Shown here: positions 44,965 to 53,455 of the stretch, piece by piece
How the letters are laid out: each line of letters begins with the position of its first letter
Position numbering within the stretch: the stretch's first letter is position 1
DNA from: Pyramidobacter piscolens
Lineage (GTDB): Bacteria; Synergistota; Synergistia; Synergistales; Dethiosulfovibrionaceae
Reading direction: 5' to 3'
Assembly: GCA_004558205.1 (NCBI GenBank)
Contig: SFDM01000005.1
Location: forward strand, 1-64,000
Length of the DNA: 64,000 bases
Made by a program: the position numbers and the translations under genes
Notes under the pieces: generated by a model
The model's input: only the letters and a program-made list of their open reading frames with translations
The model's database searches: none
Told to the model about the DNA's origin: nothing

Positions 44965-45947
44965 TCATTCAGATACTGCTCAGCGCGCTGCTGCTGCTCT
45001 TCCTCACCATCGCCGCCCTGCTGTTCCAGGGCCTAGACAGGATAGGCCACGCCCGCATGCAGCGCCGCGTCGGGCCGCCCCTGTCCCAGGGCCTTTGGGA
45101 CTTCCTCAAGCTGCTGGGCAAAGAGAACATCACCCCCCGCACCGCCGTCCCCTGGCTCTTCAACGCCGCCCCCATGGCCAGCCTGGCCGCCGTGCTGCTC
45201 GCCTTCCTGTGCGTCCCCATGGGCACCGCCCCCGCCATCCTGACCGGCCGCGGCGACATGATCACCCTGCTTTACCTGATCACCCTGTCCAGCGCCGCCC
45301 TCACCATGGGCGCCTTCGCCTCCGGTTCCCCCCTGGCCAACACCGGCGCACAGCGCGAGATGGTGCTCATGATGAGTTTCGAGTTCCCCCTCGCCCTGAT
45401 CGTCTCCACCGTCGCTTGGCTCACCTGGAAAAGCGGCCAGGCCGGCCCCGCCTTCAGCCTGAACACCTACAGCGCCCTGTCAGTGTGGAGCCTCACCGGA
45501 TGGAGCGGCACCATCGGCCTCATCTGCCTGTTCCTCGCCGCCCTCATGGTCATTCCCGCCGAAAGCGGCACCGGCCTGATGGACATTGCCGAAGCCAAGA
45601 CCGAAATCCTCGAAGGCCTCACCATCGAATACAGCGGCGTCAACCTCGCCCTGATCCACCTGGCCGTCACCCTGCGCGGCCTGGCCATATCCGCGCTGAT
45701 TACCACCATCTTCCTTCCATTCAGCCTGGGCGGCTTCCTGTGGCTGCCCCGCGCGCTGGCCATGCCCCTGGACTTCCTGTGGTTCTGGGCCAAGACCTTC
45801 GCCGTCGCCCTGGTAGGCGTCACCTACCTGCGCACCATCTTCGGCCGACTCAAAATCTGGCAAGCCGCCGGCTTCTACTGGGGCAAAGTAGGCGTGCTGG
45901 CCCTGGCCGGCATGATCCTGATCACCATCGACGTCATGATGAGATAG
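44958..45947 (+). CDS. mbhM: Mbh hydrogenase subunit M (NuoH-like)
   Basis: 329 aa from the ATG at 44958, overlapping mbhL by 7 nt. Eight helices; GLDRIGHARMQRRVGPPLSQGLWDFLKLLGKENITPR (quinone/H-channel loop of NuoH) and SGTGLMDIAEAKTEILEGLTIEYSGVNLALIHL (conserved Glu-rich loop) identify it. It couples the hydrogenase module to the ion pump. Codon third positions are markedly C-rich here and in mbhN. Confidence 0.93.
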   Translation: MLIIQILLSALLLLFLTIAALLFQGLDRIGHARMQRRVGPPLSQGLWDFLKLLGKENITPRTAVPWLFNAAPMASLAAVLLAFLCVPMGTAPAILTGRGDMITLLYLITLSSAALTMGAFASGSPLANTGAQREMVLMMSFEFPLALIVSTVAWLTWKSGQAGPAFSLNTYSALSVWSLTGWSGTIGLICLFLAALMVIPAESGTGLMDIAEAKTEILEGLTIEYSGVNLALIHLAVTLRGLAISALITTIFLPFSLGGFLWLPRALAMPLDFLWFWAKTFAVALVGVTYLRTIFGRLKIWQAAGFYWGKVGVLALAGMILITIDVMMR

Positions 45948-45964
45948 GGGAGGGAAAAAAGACC

Positions 45965-46699
45965 ATGTTGAACGCCATGTCACTGACCGCACTGCGGCAA
46001 TTCTTCATGCACAGCTTCACCAACCTGTTCCCCGCCAAGAGGATCCCCGACGACCTGACAGGCGCTTTAAAAGCCGCCTCAGAAGGGAAAATCGCCCTCA
46101 ATCCCCCCGTGCCCGTGTGGGGCCGCTTCCGCGGCAAGCTGAACTACGACCGCGCCAAATGCATTGGCTGCGGCCTGTGCCAGAAAGTGTGCCCGGCCAA
46201 CGCCATCAGCCGCGACCCCGACGAAGCCAAGAAAATGATCTTCCACGCCGACCGCTGCTGCTTCTGCGCCCAATGCAACGACATCTGCCCCGTGCAGGCC
46301 CTGACCATGGGAACAGAGTTCGCCTTCGCGTCCCAAGGCGGCGAAGCCCAAAGGAAGGCCCAGACCGCCGAAAAAGACAGCGGGAAATCGACAGGAAAGC
46401 CCTTCCAAGCCCAATGGTTGGATGCCGACGTGGAAGAGTTCCTCCCCCCCGAAAGAGAGTCCCAGAACCCCGATGAAGGCCGGAAAGACGACAAAGAGGC
46501 CACAGAAGCAAACAACGTGGCCACCCCTCGGACGATCGACGAGAGCAAATGCGTAGGCTGCACCCTCTGCGCCAAAAGCTGCCCCGCCGGAGCCATCACA
46601 GGGACAGTGAAACAGCCTCATCACATCGACGAAAGCAAATGTGAAGGCTGCGGAATCTGCGAAGAGAAATGCCCAAAAGGCGCCATAGGGACAAAGTAA
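45965..46699 (+). CDS. mbhN: Mbh hydrogenase subunit N (NuoI-like) with extra ferredoxin tail
   Basis: 244 aa from the ATG at 45965 (GGGGAGGG upstream). The NuoI part has CIGCGLCQKVCPANAI and CCFCAQCNDICPVQAL (about 65-110). A charged linker (about 125-190) leads to a second bacterial-ferredoxin domain, CVGCTLCAKSCPAGAI and CEGCGICEEKCPKGAI, at the very C-terminus. MbhN proteins normally stop after two clusters (about 130-140 aa). The added domain could be a built-in ferredoxin or a docking site for one. Confidence 0.92.
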   Translation: MLNAMSLTALRQFFMHSFTNLFPAKRIPDDLTGALKAASEGKIALNPPVPVWGRFRGKLNYDRAKCIGCGLCQKVCPANAISRDPDEAKKMIFHADRCCFCAQCNDICPVQALTMGTEFAFASQGGEAQRKAQTAEKDSGKSTGKPFQAQWLDADVEEFLPPERESQNPDEGRKDDKEATEANNVATPRTIDESKCVGCTLCAKSCPAGAITGTVKQPHHIDESKCEGCGICEEKCPKGAIGTK

Positions 46700-46711
46700 A
46701 AGCCAAAAAAG

Positions 46712-46748
46712 AGCGAGCCGCCTGGTATGTTTAGGCGGCTCGCTTTTT
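46712..46748 (+). terminator. Terminator of the Mbh operon
   Basis: AGCGAGCCGCC (46712-46722) pairs with GGCGGCTCGCT (46734-46744), then TTTT. Confidence 0.92.
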
Positions 46749-46927
46749 GATCTTCTCTTGCCCTCGGCACTTTTGCCCTGAAATTCTTCGGTCTGGCTTC
46801 TAGGAACTCGGAAGCCGATTTGCCCTTACGGCGGCTGATCGCGGCGTGAAGGGGTGATGAAGACTTTTTTTGATGATATAATTGTCTCGTATGAAAAACG
46901 AATTTCATTGACAGGGAGGTTTGCCAG

Positions 46928-47692
46928 ATGGTTTTTAACGATGCCGAGCGCTACCTCAATTTCTACACGGACTATGGATTTAAACGGCTCTTTGGAAGCG
47001 AGCTCAGCAAGCATATTCTGAAAGATTTTTTAAACGCGCTGATGGCTTCCGAGAACAAAGGCGTCATCGAGAGCGTTACCTACCTTAAAAACGAACAGGT
47101 CGGCGACTTAGAGCTGGATCGGAAATGTATTTACGACATTTACTGCCTTACCGACCGCGGCGAGCATTTTATCATCGAGCTCCAAAAGGTGAAGCAAAAA
47201 TATTTTAAAGACCGGACGCTGTTCTACTCCGTCGCGGCGATCCGCGAGCAACAGCAGCAGGGCAACTGGAATTTCCGTCTGGCGCCGGTTTACGTGGTCG
47301 CGATTCTGGATTTCATCCTTGACGACCGCCCCACGGACCCGCTGAGCTACCGTCATGACGTGGCCCTGCGCGAAGCCGGAGCTATGGAGCCCTTCTACGA
47401 CAAGCTCTTTTTCATCTACCTTGAAATGCCTAAATTTACAAAGAAAAGTTCCGAACTGCAAAGTCACTTCGAAAAATGGATGTACGCCCTGCGGAATCTG
47501 AACCGCCTCAACGACGTTCCGACGGAGCTGCGTGAACAGGTCTTTGAAGAGTTTTTCCGCGTGGCTGAGATCGACCGTTTCAGCCCTGAAGAGCGCGCTC
47601 ACTATGAGGAGAGCCGAAAACTTCAGCTTTCCGTTGACGTGATCTCCCGCGTTTCAGGTTTGCCGCACGAAGAAATTGAAAAACTGAGGTAA
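46928..47692 (+). CDS. Rpn/PD-(D/E)XK nuclease family transposase-like protein
   Basis: 254 aa. Begins YTDYGFKRLFGSELSKHILKDFLNALM, with a PD-(D/E)XK core D-(x)n-IYDIYCLTDRGEHFIIELQKV and YFKDRTLFYSVAAIREQ, then the EKWMYALRNLNRLNDVP segment. These are hallmarks of the Rpn (recombination-promoting nuclease) family. The C-terminus ends VSGLPHEEIEKLR as usual, so it looks intact. It is often mobile and multicopy in host genomes. Confidence 0.88.
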   Translation: MVFNDAERYLNFYTDYGFKRLFGSELSKHILKDFLNALMASENKGVIESVTYLKNEQVGDLELDRKCIYDIYCLTDRGEHFIIELQKVKQKYFKDRTLFYSVAAIREQQQQGNWNFRLAPVYVVAILDFILDDRPTDPLSYRHDVALREAGAMEPFYDKLFFIYLEMPKFTKKSSELQSHFEKWMYALRNLNRLNDVPTELREQVFEEFFRVAEIDRFSPEERAHYEESRKLQLSVDVISRVSGLPHEEIEKLR

Positions 47693-47723
47693 AAAAGCCG
47701 CTTAAGGGGAGAGTTTCTCTTTT

Positions 47724-47765
47724 GGGCGGAACAAGGAGGATGCAGCGCTATTCCTTGTTCCGCCC
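47724..47765 (+). terminator. Terminator after Rpn gene
   Basis: A 14-bp perfect stem (47724-47737 with 47752-47765). The T tail is weak (CCTGTTTC). Confidence 0.75.
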
Positions 47766-47807
47766 CCTGTTTCATAACTGCAGTTACCTTCGGGATGTGA
47801 TTTTTGT

Positions 47808-48770
47808 ATGTCTTTTCTGGAATCTCTTGCGACGGTTAAAAAGATTGTGGTTCACGACGGACGCTTTCACTGCGACGAGGTGCTGGCGGTGTCGCTGCTG
47901 CGCTGCGCGGGCTGCGCCGCTCCGGTGGTGCGGTCCCGTGAATATGCGGCTGAGAGCTGCCCTGCCGATTGGCTGATGGTCGACGTGGGAGAGCGTTATG
48001 ACGGCGTCCGCTTTTTTGATCACCATCAGCCGGAAGCGCCGGTGAGGAAGGAATACTACGGCGCTGACGAGGCGGGGGAGAAGACGCCCTTCTGCGCCTC
48101 TGGGCTGCTGTGGCAGACATTGGGGCGCGATCTGGCGGAGAGGCTCTTTTCAGAGCCGGGCGAGCGGACGCGTTTTTTTGCTGACGTGGATCGGAAATTG
48201 ATCCTGCCGGTCGATTTTCAGGATAACGGCCAGGGCGGGACCGCTTTTGCCCGTGGGCTTACCCTGATCGATCTTGTGGCGTCGAACAACAGCGACGACT
48301 TAGGAAGCAGGGAAAAGCAGGACCGCGCTTTTGAGACGGTTCTAAATGCGGTGAGCGTGCTGATCCGGGGGTATCTTGACGACGCGGCCGCGGCGATCCG
48401 CGGAGAGTCCGCCATCAGGCAATGCGTGAATGAGGCTCTCGACGCGGGGCAAAATTATATTTTTTTGAAACCCGGGATCCGCGGCTCCTGGAGAAAGCTG
48501 CTTCAGCAGGATTCGCAGCTGTGGCGCAGGACCAGGCACGTCAGGGCGGTGGTCTACGAGAACAATGGGGGAGATGGCTACTACATCTCCATGATGCCGC
48601 TGAACCGGACCGACCGCTGCTCGATCCGGTATCGGCTGTCGGAAAGCCTGAAAAAAGAGTTCCCCGAGTTCCTTTTTATTCATATTAACGGTTTTTTAGG
48701 ATTGGTGAAGGACCTGAAAAATCTCGACAGGATCCTGAACGGACTGGAAAGATGCTATGACGCTCATTGA
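47808..48770 (+). CDS. MYG1-family putative metal-dependent hydrolase
   Basis: 320 aa. Starts IVVHDGRFHCDEVLAVSLLRC, with MVDVGERYDGVRFFDHHQPE, SGLLWQTLG and DFQDNG, the DHH-like metal motifs of MYG1/UPF0160, and a C-terminal RYRLSESLKKEFPEFLFIHINGFLGLVKDLKNL. MYG1 proteins have 3'-5' exonuclease activity in eukaryotes; the bacterial role is unclear. The RBS before the ATG is poor. It lies 76 bp before cas3, but I see no functional tie. Confidence 0.86.
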   Translation: MSFLESLATVKKIVVHDGRFHCDEVLAVSLLRCAGCAAPVVRSREYAAESCPADWLMVDVGERYDGVRFFDHHQPEAPVRKEYYGADEAGEKTPFCASGLLWQTLGRDLAERLFSEPGERTRFFADVDRKLILPVDFQDNGQGGTAFARGLTLIDLVASNNSDDLGSREKQDRAFETVLNAVSVLIRGYLDDAAAAIRGESAIRQCVNEALDAGQNYIFLKPGIRGSWRKLLQQDSQLWRRTRHVRAVVYENNGGDGYYISMMPLNRTDRCSIRYRLSESLKKEFPEFLFIHINGFLGLVKDLKNLDRILNGLERCYDAH

Positions 48771-48846
48771 CGGTGGCTTTTCGGAGGTTTGAGGACAGTG
48801 GACAGCCCCTTCTTTATGAAGGCACATTCCGCGGGGAGGTCTTGAC

Positions 48847-51582
48847 ATGAGTTCCAATAATGTAGAAACATGCGCGCTGTACGGCCTCTGGGGTAAGCTG
48901 AACGAGGATACCGGGGCTGTACAGCCTCTCGCGGCCCATTTGGCCGACGTGGCGGCGGTGATGGAGGGGATCCTGAAAAGCCCGCTCTCCCAACGGCGTA
49001 TGGAACGCCTTTTGGGGGAGGTTCCGCAAGAATCGCTGACCGCCAGACTCTGCGTTTTGGCGGCCTGGCACGATTTCGGCAAGATCTCGCCGATGTTTCA
49101 ACTGAAACGGCGGGAGAAAATGGAGCGCCTTACGCCCAAGCGATCGAGAAATCACATTGACACCGCGATTAACGCCATGACGGACGCTGCATTTGCGAAT
49201 AAGTTTGTAAAGATGGTGAGCCCTATTTCAGCGTGGTTTGGCGAGAACGAAAGCGAAGAAGCATACGATGTTTTATCGCAGTATTTCTCTATCATCCTGA
49301 GCCATCACGGTTCGTCGCTGACCGATAATAGAATTCTTCGGGGAAATCAAGGCTCCTGCTGGAACGCATCGGCGGATTACGACCCGTGGCGTGCTCTGGA
49401 AGAACTGATGAAGCTGTCGCGCCGCTGGTTTCCGGAAGCCTTTGGGCCCGAAGGCCAGCTTCTGCCCCCAAACGCCCAGTTACAGCATCTTTACGCGGGA
49501 ACGCTGATGCTGGCCGACTGGATCGCTTCCGACAACCGCCTGTTCCCATTCTGTGGCGAGAAGGGGCGCCCGAGCGTGAATGAAGAGGATCCCATAGTTT
49601 ACGCGCGGGCGAACGTGCCTGCCGTCTTGAAGGATATCGGCTGGGACCTGTCGGACAGACGGCCCTCAAAAACGCCGGGGTTCTGCGCCCAGTTTGGCTT
49701 TAGCGCCAACGCGGTCCAGAAGGCTGTGGACGGCCTTTCTCTCAGCCCCGAAGGCGGGCTCTATATCCTGGAAGCCGAAACGGGCAGCGGCAAGACCGAG
49801 GCGGCTTTGCGGCTTTACACAAGGCTGTTCTCTGCTGGGCTGGTGGACGGGCTCTATTTTGCCAATCCTTTACGCTTTGCGGCTACCCAGCTCTTTGAGC
49901 GCATGGTGGCCTTTTCCAGGAACAGTTTTGGAGAGGGGGCCCTGCCCGTCACTCTGGCGGTGCCCGGCTACCTCCGCGTGGACGACCAGATGGGGCTGCG
50001 GCTGCCCAAGTACCAGGTGGACTGGGGCGAGCTGAATCGCCGCGGCATGGGGTGGAGCGCCGAAAGCCCCAAGCGCTTTCTTGCCGCGCCCCTGGCTTCG
50101 GGGACGGTGGATCAGGCGCTGATGGCGACTTTGCTGGTTCCTCACGCCCACATGCGCGCGGCGGCTCTGCAGCGCTCTCTTCTGGTGATCGACGAAGTCC
50201 ATTCCAGCGACGCCTATATGAGCAAGCTGATTTACGACCTAATCCTCTGGTTCAGCCTGTTGGGCGGCCATGTGCTGCTCATGTCGGCTACCCTGGGTGG
50301 AAGCGACCGACAGGCCTATCTGGACGCTTGGCGCCGGTCGAAACAGGCAAGCCTCATGGGCTTCAAGCGCCCCTCGCTGTCCTTTGATGAAGCCTGGCGC
50401 TGCGCTTACCCTCTGCTGTCCACTCCGGACGGAGAGGTCGCTTTGCCGAACCAGTCTCAGCTCCAGAAAACTGTCGCGATGCGGCTTGGGCCTCTGCTGA
50501 CGGACGCGGAAGCCGTGGCGGAGCTGGCGGCGGAACTTTTCAATTCTTCGCCGGATGGAGAGCCCTGCGTTCTGATCCTGCGCAACACCGTGAGACAAGC
50601 GCGCCTGACCCTGGAGGCTCTAAAAAAACGGCTTCCTGCGGATAGTATCTTTTCTGTCAACGGCATCCTCGCGGCGCATCACAGCCGCTATGCCCGCGAA
50701 GACCGCCGGCTCCTTGACCGTGAGGTAGAACGCCGTTTCGGCAAAGCGGGCAATCCGCTGGATCAAAAGCGCCGGGGCTGTGTCCTCGTGGCCACTCAGA
50801 CGCTGGAACAGTCCCTGGACGTGGATTTCGACCTGCTGATCACAGACCTGTGCCCTGCCGACGTGCTGCTGCAGCGGATCGGGCGGCTGCATCGCCACGC
50901 CCGCACGGCGCGGCCGGAAGCCTTTGCCGGTCCGCAGTGCGGGGTGCTCGCGCCTCATGGGGAATATGACTGGCTGCTGGCGAAAGAGGCCCGGCGCTTC
51001 GGATACGGCGAGGATCGGGCCTATGAGAATCTGCTCTCGCTAGCCGCCACGTGGCGGCTGATCCAGGATAATCCCCAGTGGACGCTTCCCCGGCAGAATC
51101 GCTGGCTTGTGGAGTCGGCAGCCCACCCTGGTGCGCTGGAAGCCCTGGGGAGGCAGCTGGGGAACAAACGCTGGGAAGAAAACGCACGCCGGATTGAAGG
51201 CTCGGACATGGCAAAAAAACAGATGGCAGATCTGAGCTCCATGAAATGGCAAGAGGGTTTCTGCAGCAATGTGATCTCCCGCGACGCGGGGCATATGGTG
51301 ACGCGTCTCGGTATGATGGACCGGACCGTGAAGATCGAGCCTGCCGCGGCCAGCCCCTTCGGAGGGGACGATCTGAAAAGCCTGTCTCTTCCAGGCTGGC
51401 TTTTTCCGCAGGAGAAAAATATGGACGGCGGCGAACTGAAAGCAAATGAGGATGAAAGCGTGGTAACCCTGGAAGGTTGCGGCGATTATCAGTCCTTTAT
51501 GCTGGAAGGACAGCTGTTTTATTACGGCTCGTCGGGGCTCCTGTCAGAGCGGGAGTTTGAAGAGCTGGAAGCGATGAAATGA
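48847..51582 (+). CDS. cas3: CRISPR-associated nuclease-helicase Cas3 (type I-E)
   Basis: 911 aa, full length. The HD nuclease domain has WHDFGKI (H75, D76) and ILSHHGS near 158. The helicase has EAETGSGKTEA (Walker A, about 311), DEVHSSD (D449), MSATLGG, and the C-terminal TQTLEQSLDVDFDLLITDLCPADVLLQRIGRLHRH. It degrades target DNA after recruitment by Cascade. It is separated from casA by a 256-bp region with its own promoter and a candidate regulatory RNA, so cas3 and Cascade may be controlled apart. Confidence 0.96.
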   Translation: MSSNNVETCALYGLWGKLNEDTGAVQPLAAHLADVAAVMEGILKSPLSQRRMERLLGEVPQESLTARLCVLAAWHDFGKISPMFQLKRREKMERLTPKRSRNHIDTAINAMTDAAFANKFVKMVSPISAWFGENESEEAYDVLSQYFSIILSHHGSSLTDNRILRGNQGSCWNASADYDPWRALEELMKLSRRWFPEAFGPEGQLLPPNAQLQHLYAGTLMLADWIASDNRLFPFCGEKGRPSVNEEDPIVYARANVPAVLKDIGWDLSDRRPSKTPGFCAQFGFSANAVQKAVDGLSLSPEGGLYILEAETGSGKTEAALRLYTRLFSAGLVDGLYFANPLRFAATQLFERMVAFSRNSFGEGALPVTLAVPGYLRVDDQMGLRLPKYQVDWGELNRRGMGWSAESPKRFLAAPLASGTVDQALMATLLVPHAHMRAAALQRSLLVIDEVHSSDAYMSKLIYDLILWFSLLGGHVLLMSATLGGSDRQAYLDAWRRSKQASLMGFKRPSLSFDEAWRCAYPLLSTPDGEVALPNQSQLQKTVAMRLGPLLTDAEAVAELAAELFNSSPDGEPCVLILRNTVRQARLTLEALKKRLPADSIFSVNGILAAHHSRYAREDRRLLDREVERRFGKAGNPLDQKRRGCVLVATQTLEQSLDVDFDLLITDLCPADVLLQRIGRLHRHARTARPEAFAGPQCGVLAPHGEYDWLLAKEARRFGYGEDRAYENLLSLAATWRLIQDNPQWTLPRQNRWLVESAAHPGALEALGRQLGNKRWEENARRIEGSDMAKKQMADLSSMKWQEGFCSNVISRDAGHMVTRLGMMDRTVKIEPAAASPFGGDDLKSLSLPGWLFPQEKNMDGGELKANEDESVVTLEGCGDYQSFMLEGQLFYYGSSGLLSEREFEELEAMK

Positions 51583-51636
51583 ACAACGTCGCGAAGGGGT
51601 CTTGGGCGAATGCTCAAGACCCCTTCGCGACGTTGT
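51583..51636. repeat. 22-bp perfect inverted repeat directly after cas3 stop
   Basis: Arms 51583-51604 and 51615-51636 match perfectly around a 10-nt loop. No T run follows on either strand, so a classical terminator is not obvious; it may protect the cas3 mRNA end or be a processing site. Confidence 0.75.
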
Positions 51637-51646
51637 GTGTCAACAG

Positions 51647-51718
51647 AAAAAAGCTTCGCGTGCGGGGATCTTATAAGAACCAATCAAACACTTGGTCCAT
51701 CCCCGCTTGGCGAAGCTA
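51647..51718 (-). ncRNA. Candidate crRNA-like autoregulatory RNA (degenerate mini-CRISPR)
   Basis: Read on the minus strand. A perfect TATAAT at 51729-51724 (weak TTCGAA 18 bp upstream) would start transcription near 51718. The RNA begins with a degenerate repeat: AGCTTCGC-CAA-GCGGGG, where CUUCGC still pairs with GCGGGG through G-U pairs, then ATGGACC (true repeat ATGAACC). A spacer-like segment A-AGTGTTTGATTGG... (from 51693) follows, then a second repeat-like half AGATCCCCGC and the arm GCGAAGCT running into TTTTTT. The two halves can also pair with each other, forming a terminator. The spacer-like part matches the casA leader (see 51808-51821). Confidence 0.6.
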
Positions 51719-51768
51719 TGACTATTATAAACGATTAGAGCTAATTCTTCGAACTCCATTTTTGCTTC

Positions 51769-51797
51769 TTGACAATTCATAAAAAATCGGATAGAGT
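51769..51797 (+). promoter_or_regulatory. Promoter of the casA-cas2 operon
   Basis: TTGACA (51769-51774), 17-bp spacer, TAGAGT (51792-51797). The predicted start near 51804 lies about 35 bp before casA. Confidence 0.82.
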
Positions 51798-51807
51798 ATT
51801 TTTATCA

Positions 51808-51821
51808 AATAGTGTATGATT
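51808..51821 (+). promoter_or_regulatory. Candidate Cascade target in casA leader
   Basis: AAT followed by AGTGTATGATT. The 11 bases match the spacer-like segment of the minus-strand RNA except at position 6, the seed position known to be dispensable in type I-E. AAT agrees with the AA-type PAM inferred from overlapping spacers. Binding here, just downstream of the start site, could block casA transcription without cleavage because pairing ends after 11 nt. Confidence 0.5.
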
Positions 51822-51838
51822 AAAGGAGTGATTCGTGC

Positions 51839-53452
51839 GTGGACAAAAACGATGTGAACCTGTTAATCGATCCTTGGCTTTCCGTTGAAAAAACGCAGGG
51901 AGAGACGCAAAGGCTTTCGTTTCCAGACCTGTTCTCGGCGATGGAACGCGGCGAAGCGGCGTCCTTCCCCGCGCTTCGTCCCCATCAGGCCGGACCTTGG
52001 CACGTCTTTCTGGTGCAGCTGGCGGCCCATTGCCTTGAGCTGTCCGGCGAGATGCAGAACCTTCCCGCCCCCTGCCCTGAAAAGCCCTGGACGCTCCTAG
52101 GGCAGCACAGTCCCGACCAGTGGCGCGCCATGCTGCGGCTTTTGACTCCTGGCTTTCCCGACGACGAGCCCTGGCGGCTCGTGGTGGAGGACCTGAGTAA
52201 GCCGGCGTTTATGCAGCCTCCCGTCCCGGAGAAAAGCCTGACTGGCTTTAAAGGCGCGATGTACGCGCCCGATGATCTTGACCTGCTGATATCGACCAAG
52301 AACTTCGACGTCAAATCCAGCGTCGTAAATCAGCCTTTCTGTGAGGACTGGGTTTTCACCCTGATCTCCCTTCAGACGAACGGGGGGTTTATGGGCCGCG
52401 GAAATTACGGGATCTGCCGCCAGAATGGGGGGTTCGGCGTTCGTCCCATCATGACGCTTCAGTCGTCTTCGACACCCAGCGGACAATGGGCCCGTGACTG
52501 CCGTGTGATTCTCGGCCATCTCGATGAGATTTGCGGCGGTCTGTACGACATGGATGGGAAACGCCTTTTGTGGCTCGAGCCCTGGGATGGAACTTCGTCG
52601 CTGCGTTTGTCCCAGCTGCACCCTTTGTTTATTGAAGTCTGCCGCCGGGTGCGTTCCCGGCTGACGCCGGAATGCTTTGAGATGAGAAAAGCCCCTTCGC
52701 AGTGCATTCGAGTCGACGCTAAGGATCTGAGCGGCGCGGTGAACGATCCCTGGATCCCTGTTGTAGCAAGCGGCAAAGAGCCGAAGGCTTTTGGTTCCAC
52801 CCTGTCTTATGAGAACATGGCGACGATTTTCGGTGATGATGAGATTAAAATGCCCTTGCTGCTGCGCTTTCAAAAAGGCATTGATCATGCGGCGGATGTG
52901 AAGGCCCGGTGCTTTGCCCTGATGAAAGGCCAGGGCAAAACCGAGGGCTACGTGGAAAGGATCATCCCGATAAAAAGGGTGGAAGGCCAAATTCCCCTGG
53001 GCGGCTTGACGCTGAGGCAGGCTGCCCAGGGAATGGTCGCGGCGGCGAAGGACGCGGAACATCGTGTCTTGAAGGTCGCGTTGGCTCGTTTCCTTTCCTG
53101 CCGCAAGAGCGGAGCTTCCAGCCTTCTGGACTGGAATGCCGCGGATGTGAAAAACTGGCTGCCGTCGGTGGTGAGATCCATGGACGCCGAGGTGAACGAA
53201 CTGTTCTTCAACTGTCTCTGGACGGTTTGCGATAAGCTGGAAAACGGGAAAGCCGCCATGGATGCGCTTCAACCTTGGAGAGACAGAATGGTTGACCTTG
53301 TAAAAAAGTATTTCGAGATCGGCGTGGCCTCGCTGCCCTGCGGCGCGGCGCAGCAGAGCAAAGCTCGGGCTGTGGCGGAGCTTGTACTGTCGTCGCTGAT
53401 CAGGAAGAACCTCAGCGGCGGTGCTGAGGGGAATCGGAAGGAGGAATCATAA
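51839..53452 (+). CDS. casA: Cascade large subunit Cse1/CasA
   Basis: 537 aa, GTG start ten bases after GGAG. Typical Cse1 opening NLLIDPWLSVEKTQG, then a middle with QTNGGFMGRGNYGICRQNGGFGVRPIM and EPWDGTSSLRLSQLHPLFIEVCRRVR. It recognises the PAM and recruits Cas3. First gene of the casABCDE-cas1-cas2 operon. Confidence 0.95.
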   Translation: MDKNDVNLLIDPWLSVEKTQGETQRLSFPDLFSAMERGEAASFPALRPHQAGPWHVFLVQLAAHCLELSGEMQNLPAPCPEKPWTLLGQHSPDQWRAMLRLLTPGFPDDEPWRLVVEDLSKPAFMQPPVPEKSLTGFKGAMYAPDDLDLLISTKNFDVKSSVVNQPFCEDWVFTLISLQTNGGFMGRGNYGICRQNGGFGVRPIMTLQSSSTPSGQWARDCRVILGHLDEICGGLYDMDGKRLLWLEPWDGTSSLRLSQLHPLFIEVCRRVRSRLTPECFEMRKAPSQCIRVDAKDLSGAVNDPWIPVVASGKEPKAFGSTLSYENMATIFGDDEIKMPLLLRFQKGIDHAADVKARCFALMKGQGKTEGYVERIIPIKRVEGQIPLGGLTLRQAAQGMVAAAKDAEHRVLKVALARFLSCRKSGASSLLDWNAADVKNWLPSVVRSMDAEVNELFFNCLWTVCDKLENGKAAMDALQPWRDRMVDLVKKYFEIGVASLPCGAAQQSKARAVAELVLSSLIRKNLSGGAEGNRKEES

Positions 53453-53455
53453 AAT

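Noticed and set aside
45095..45964. Upstream in-frame extension of mbhN through mbhM
   Set aside because: The extension reads as Arg/Pro/His-rich shadow sequence of mbhM. The ATG at 45965 has a proper RBS and starts the NuoI-like protein.
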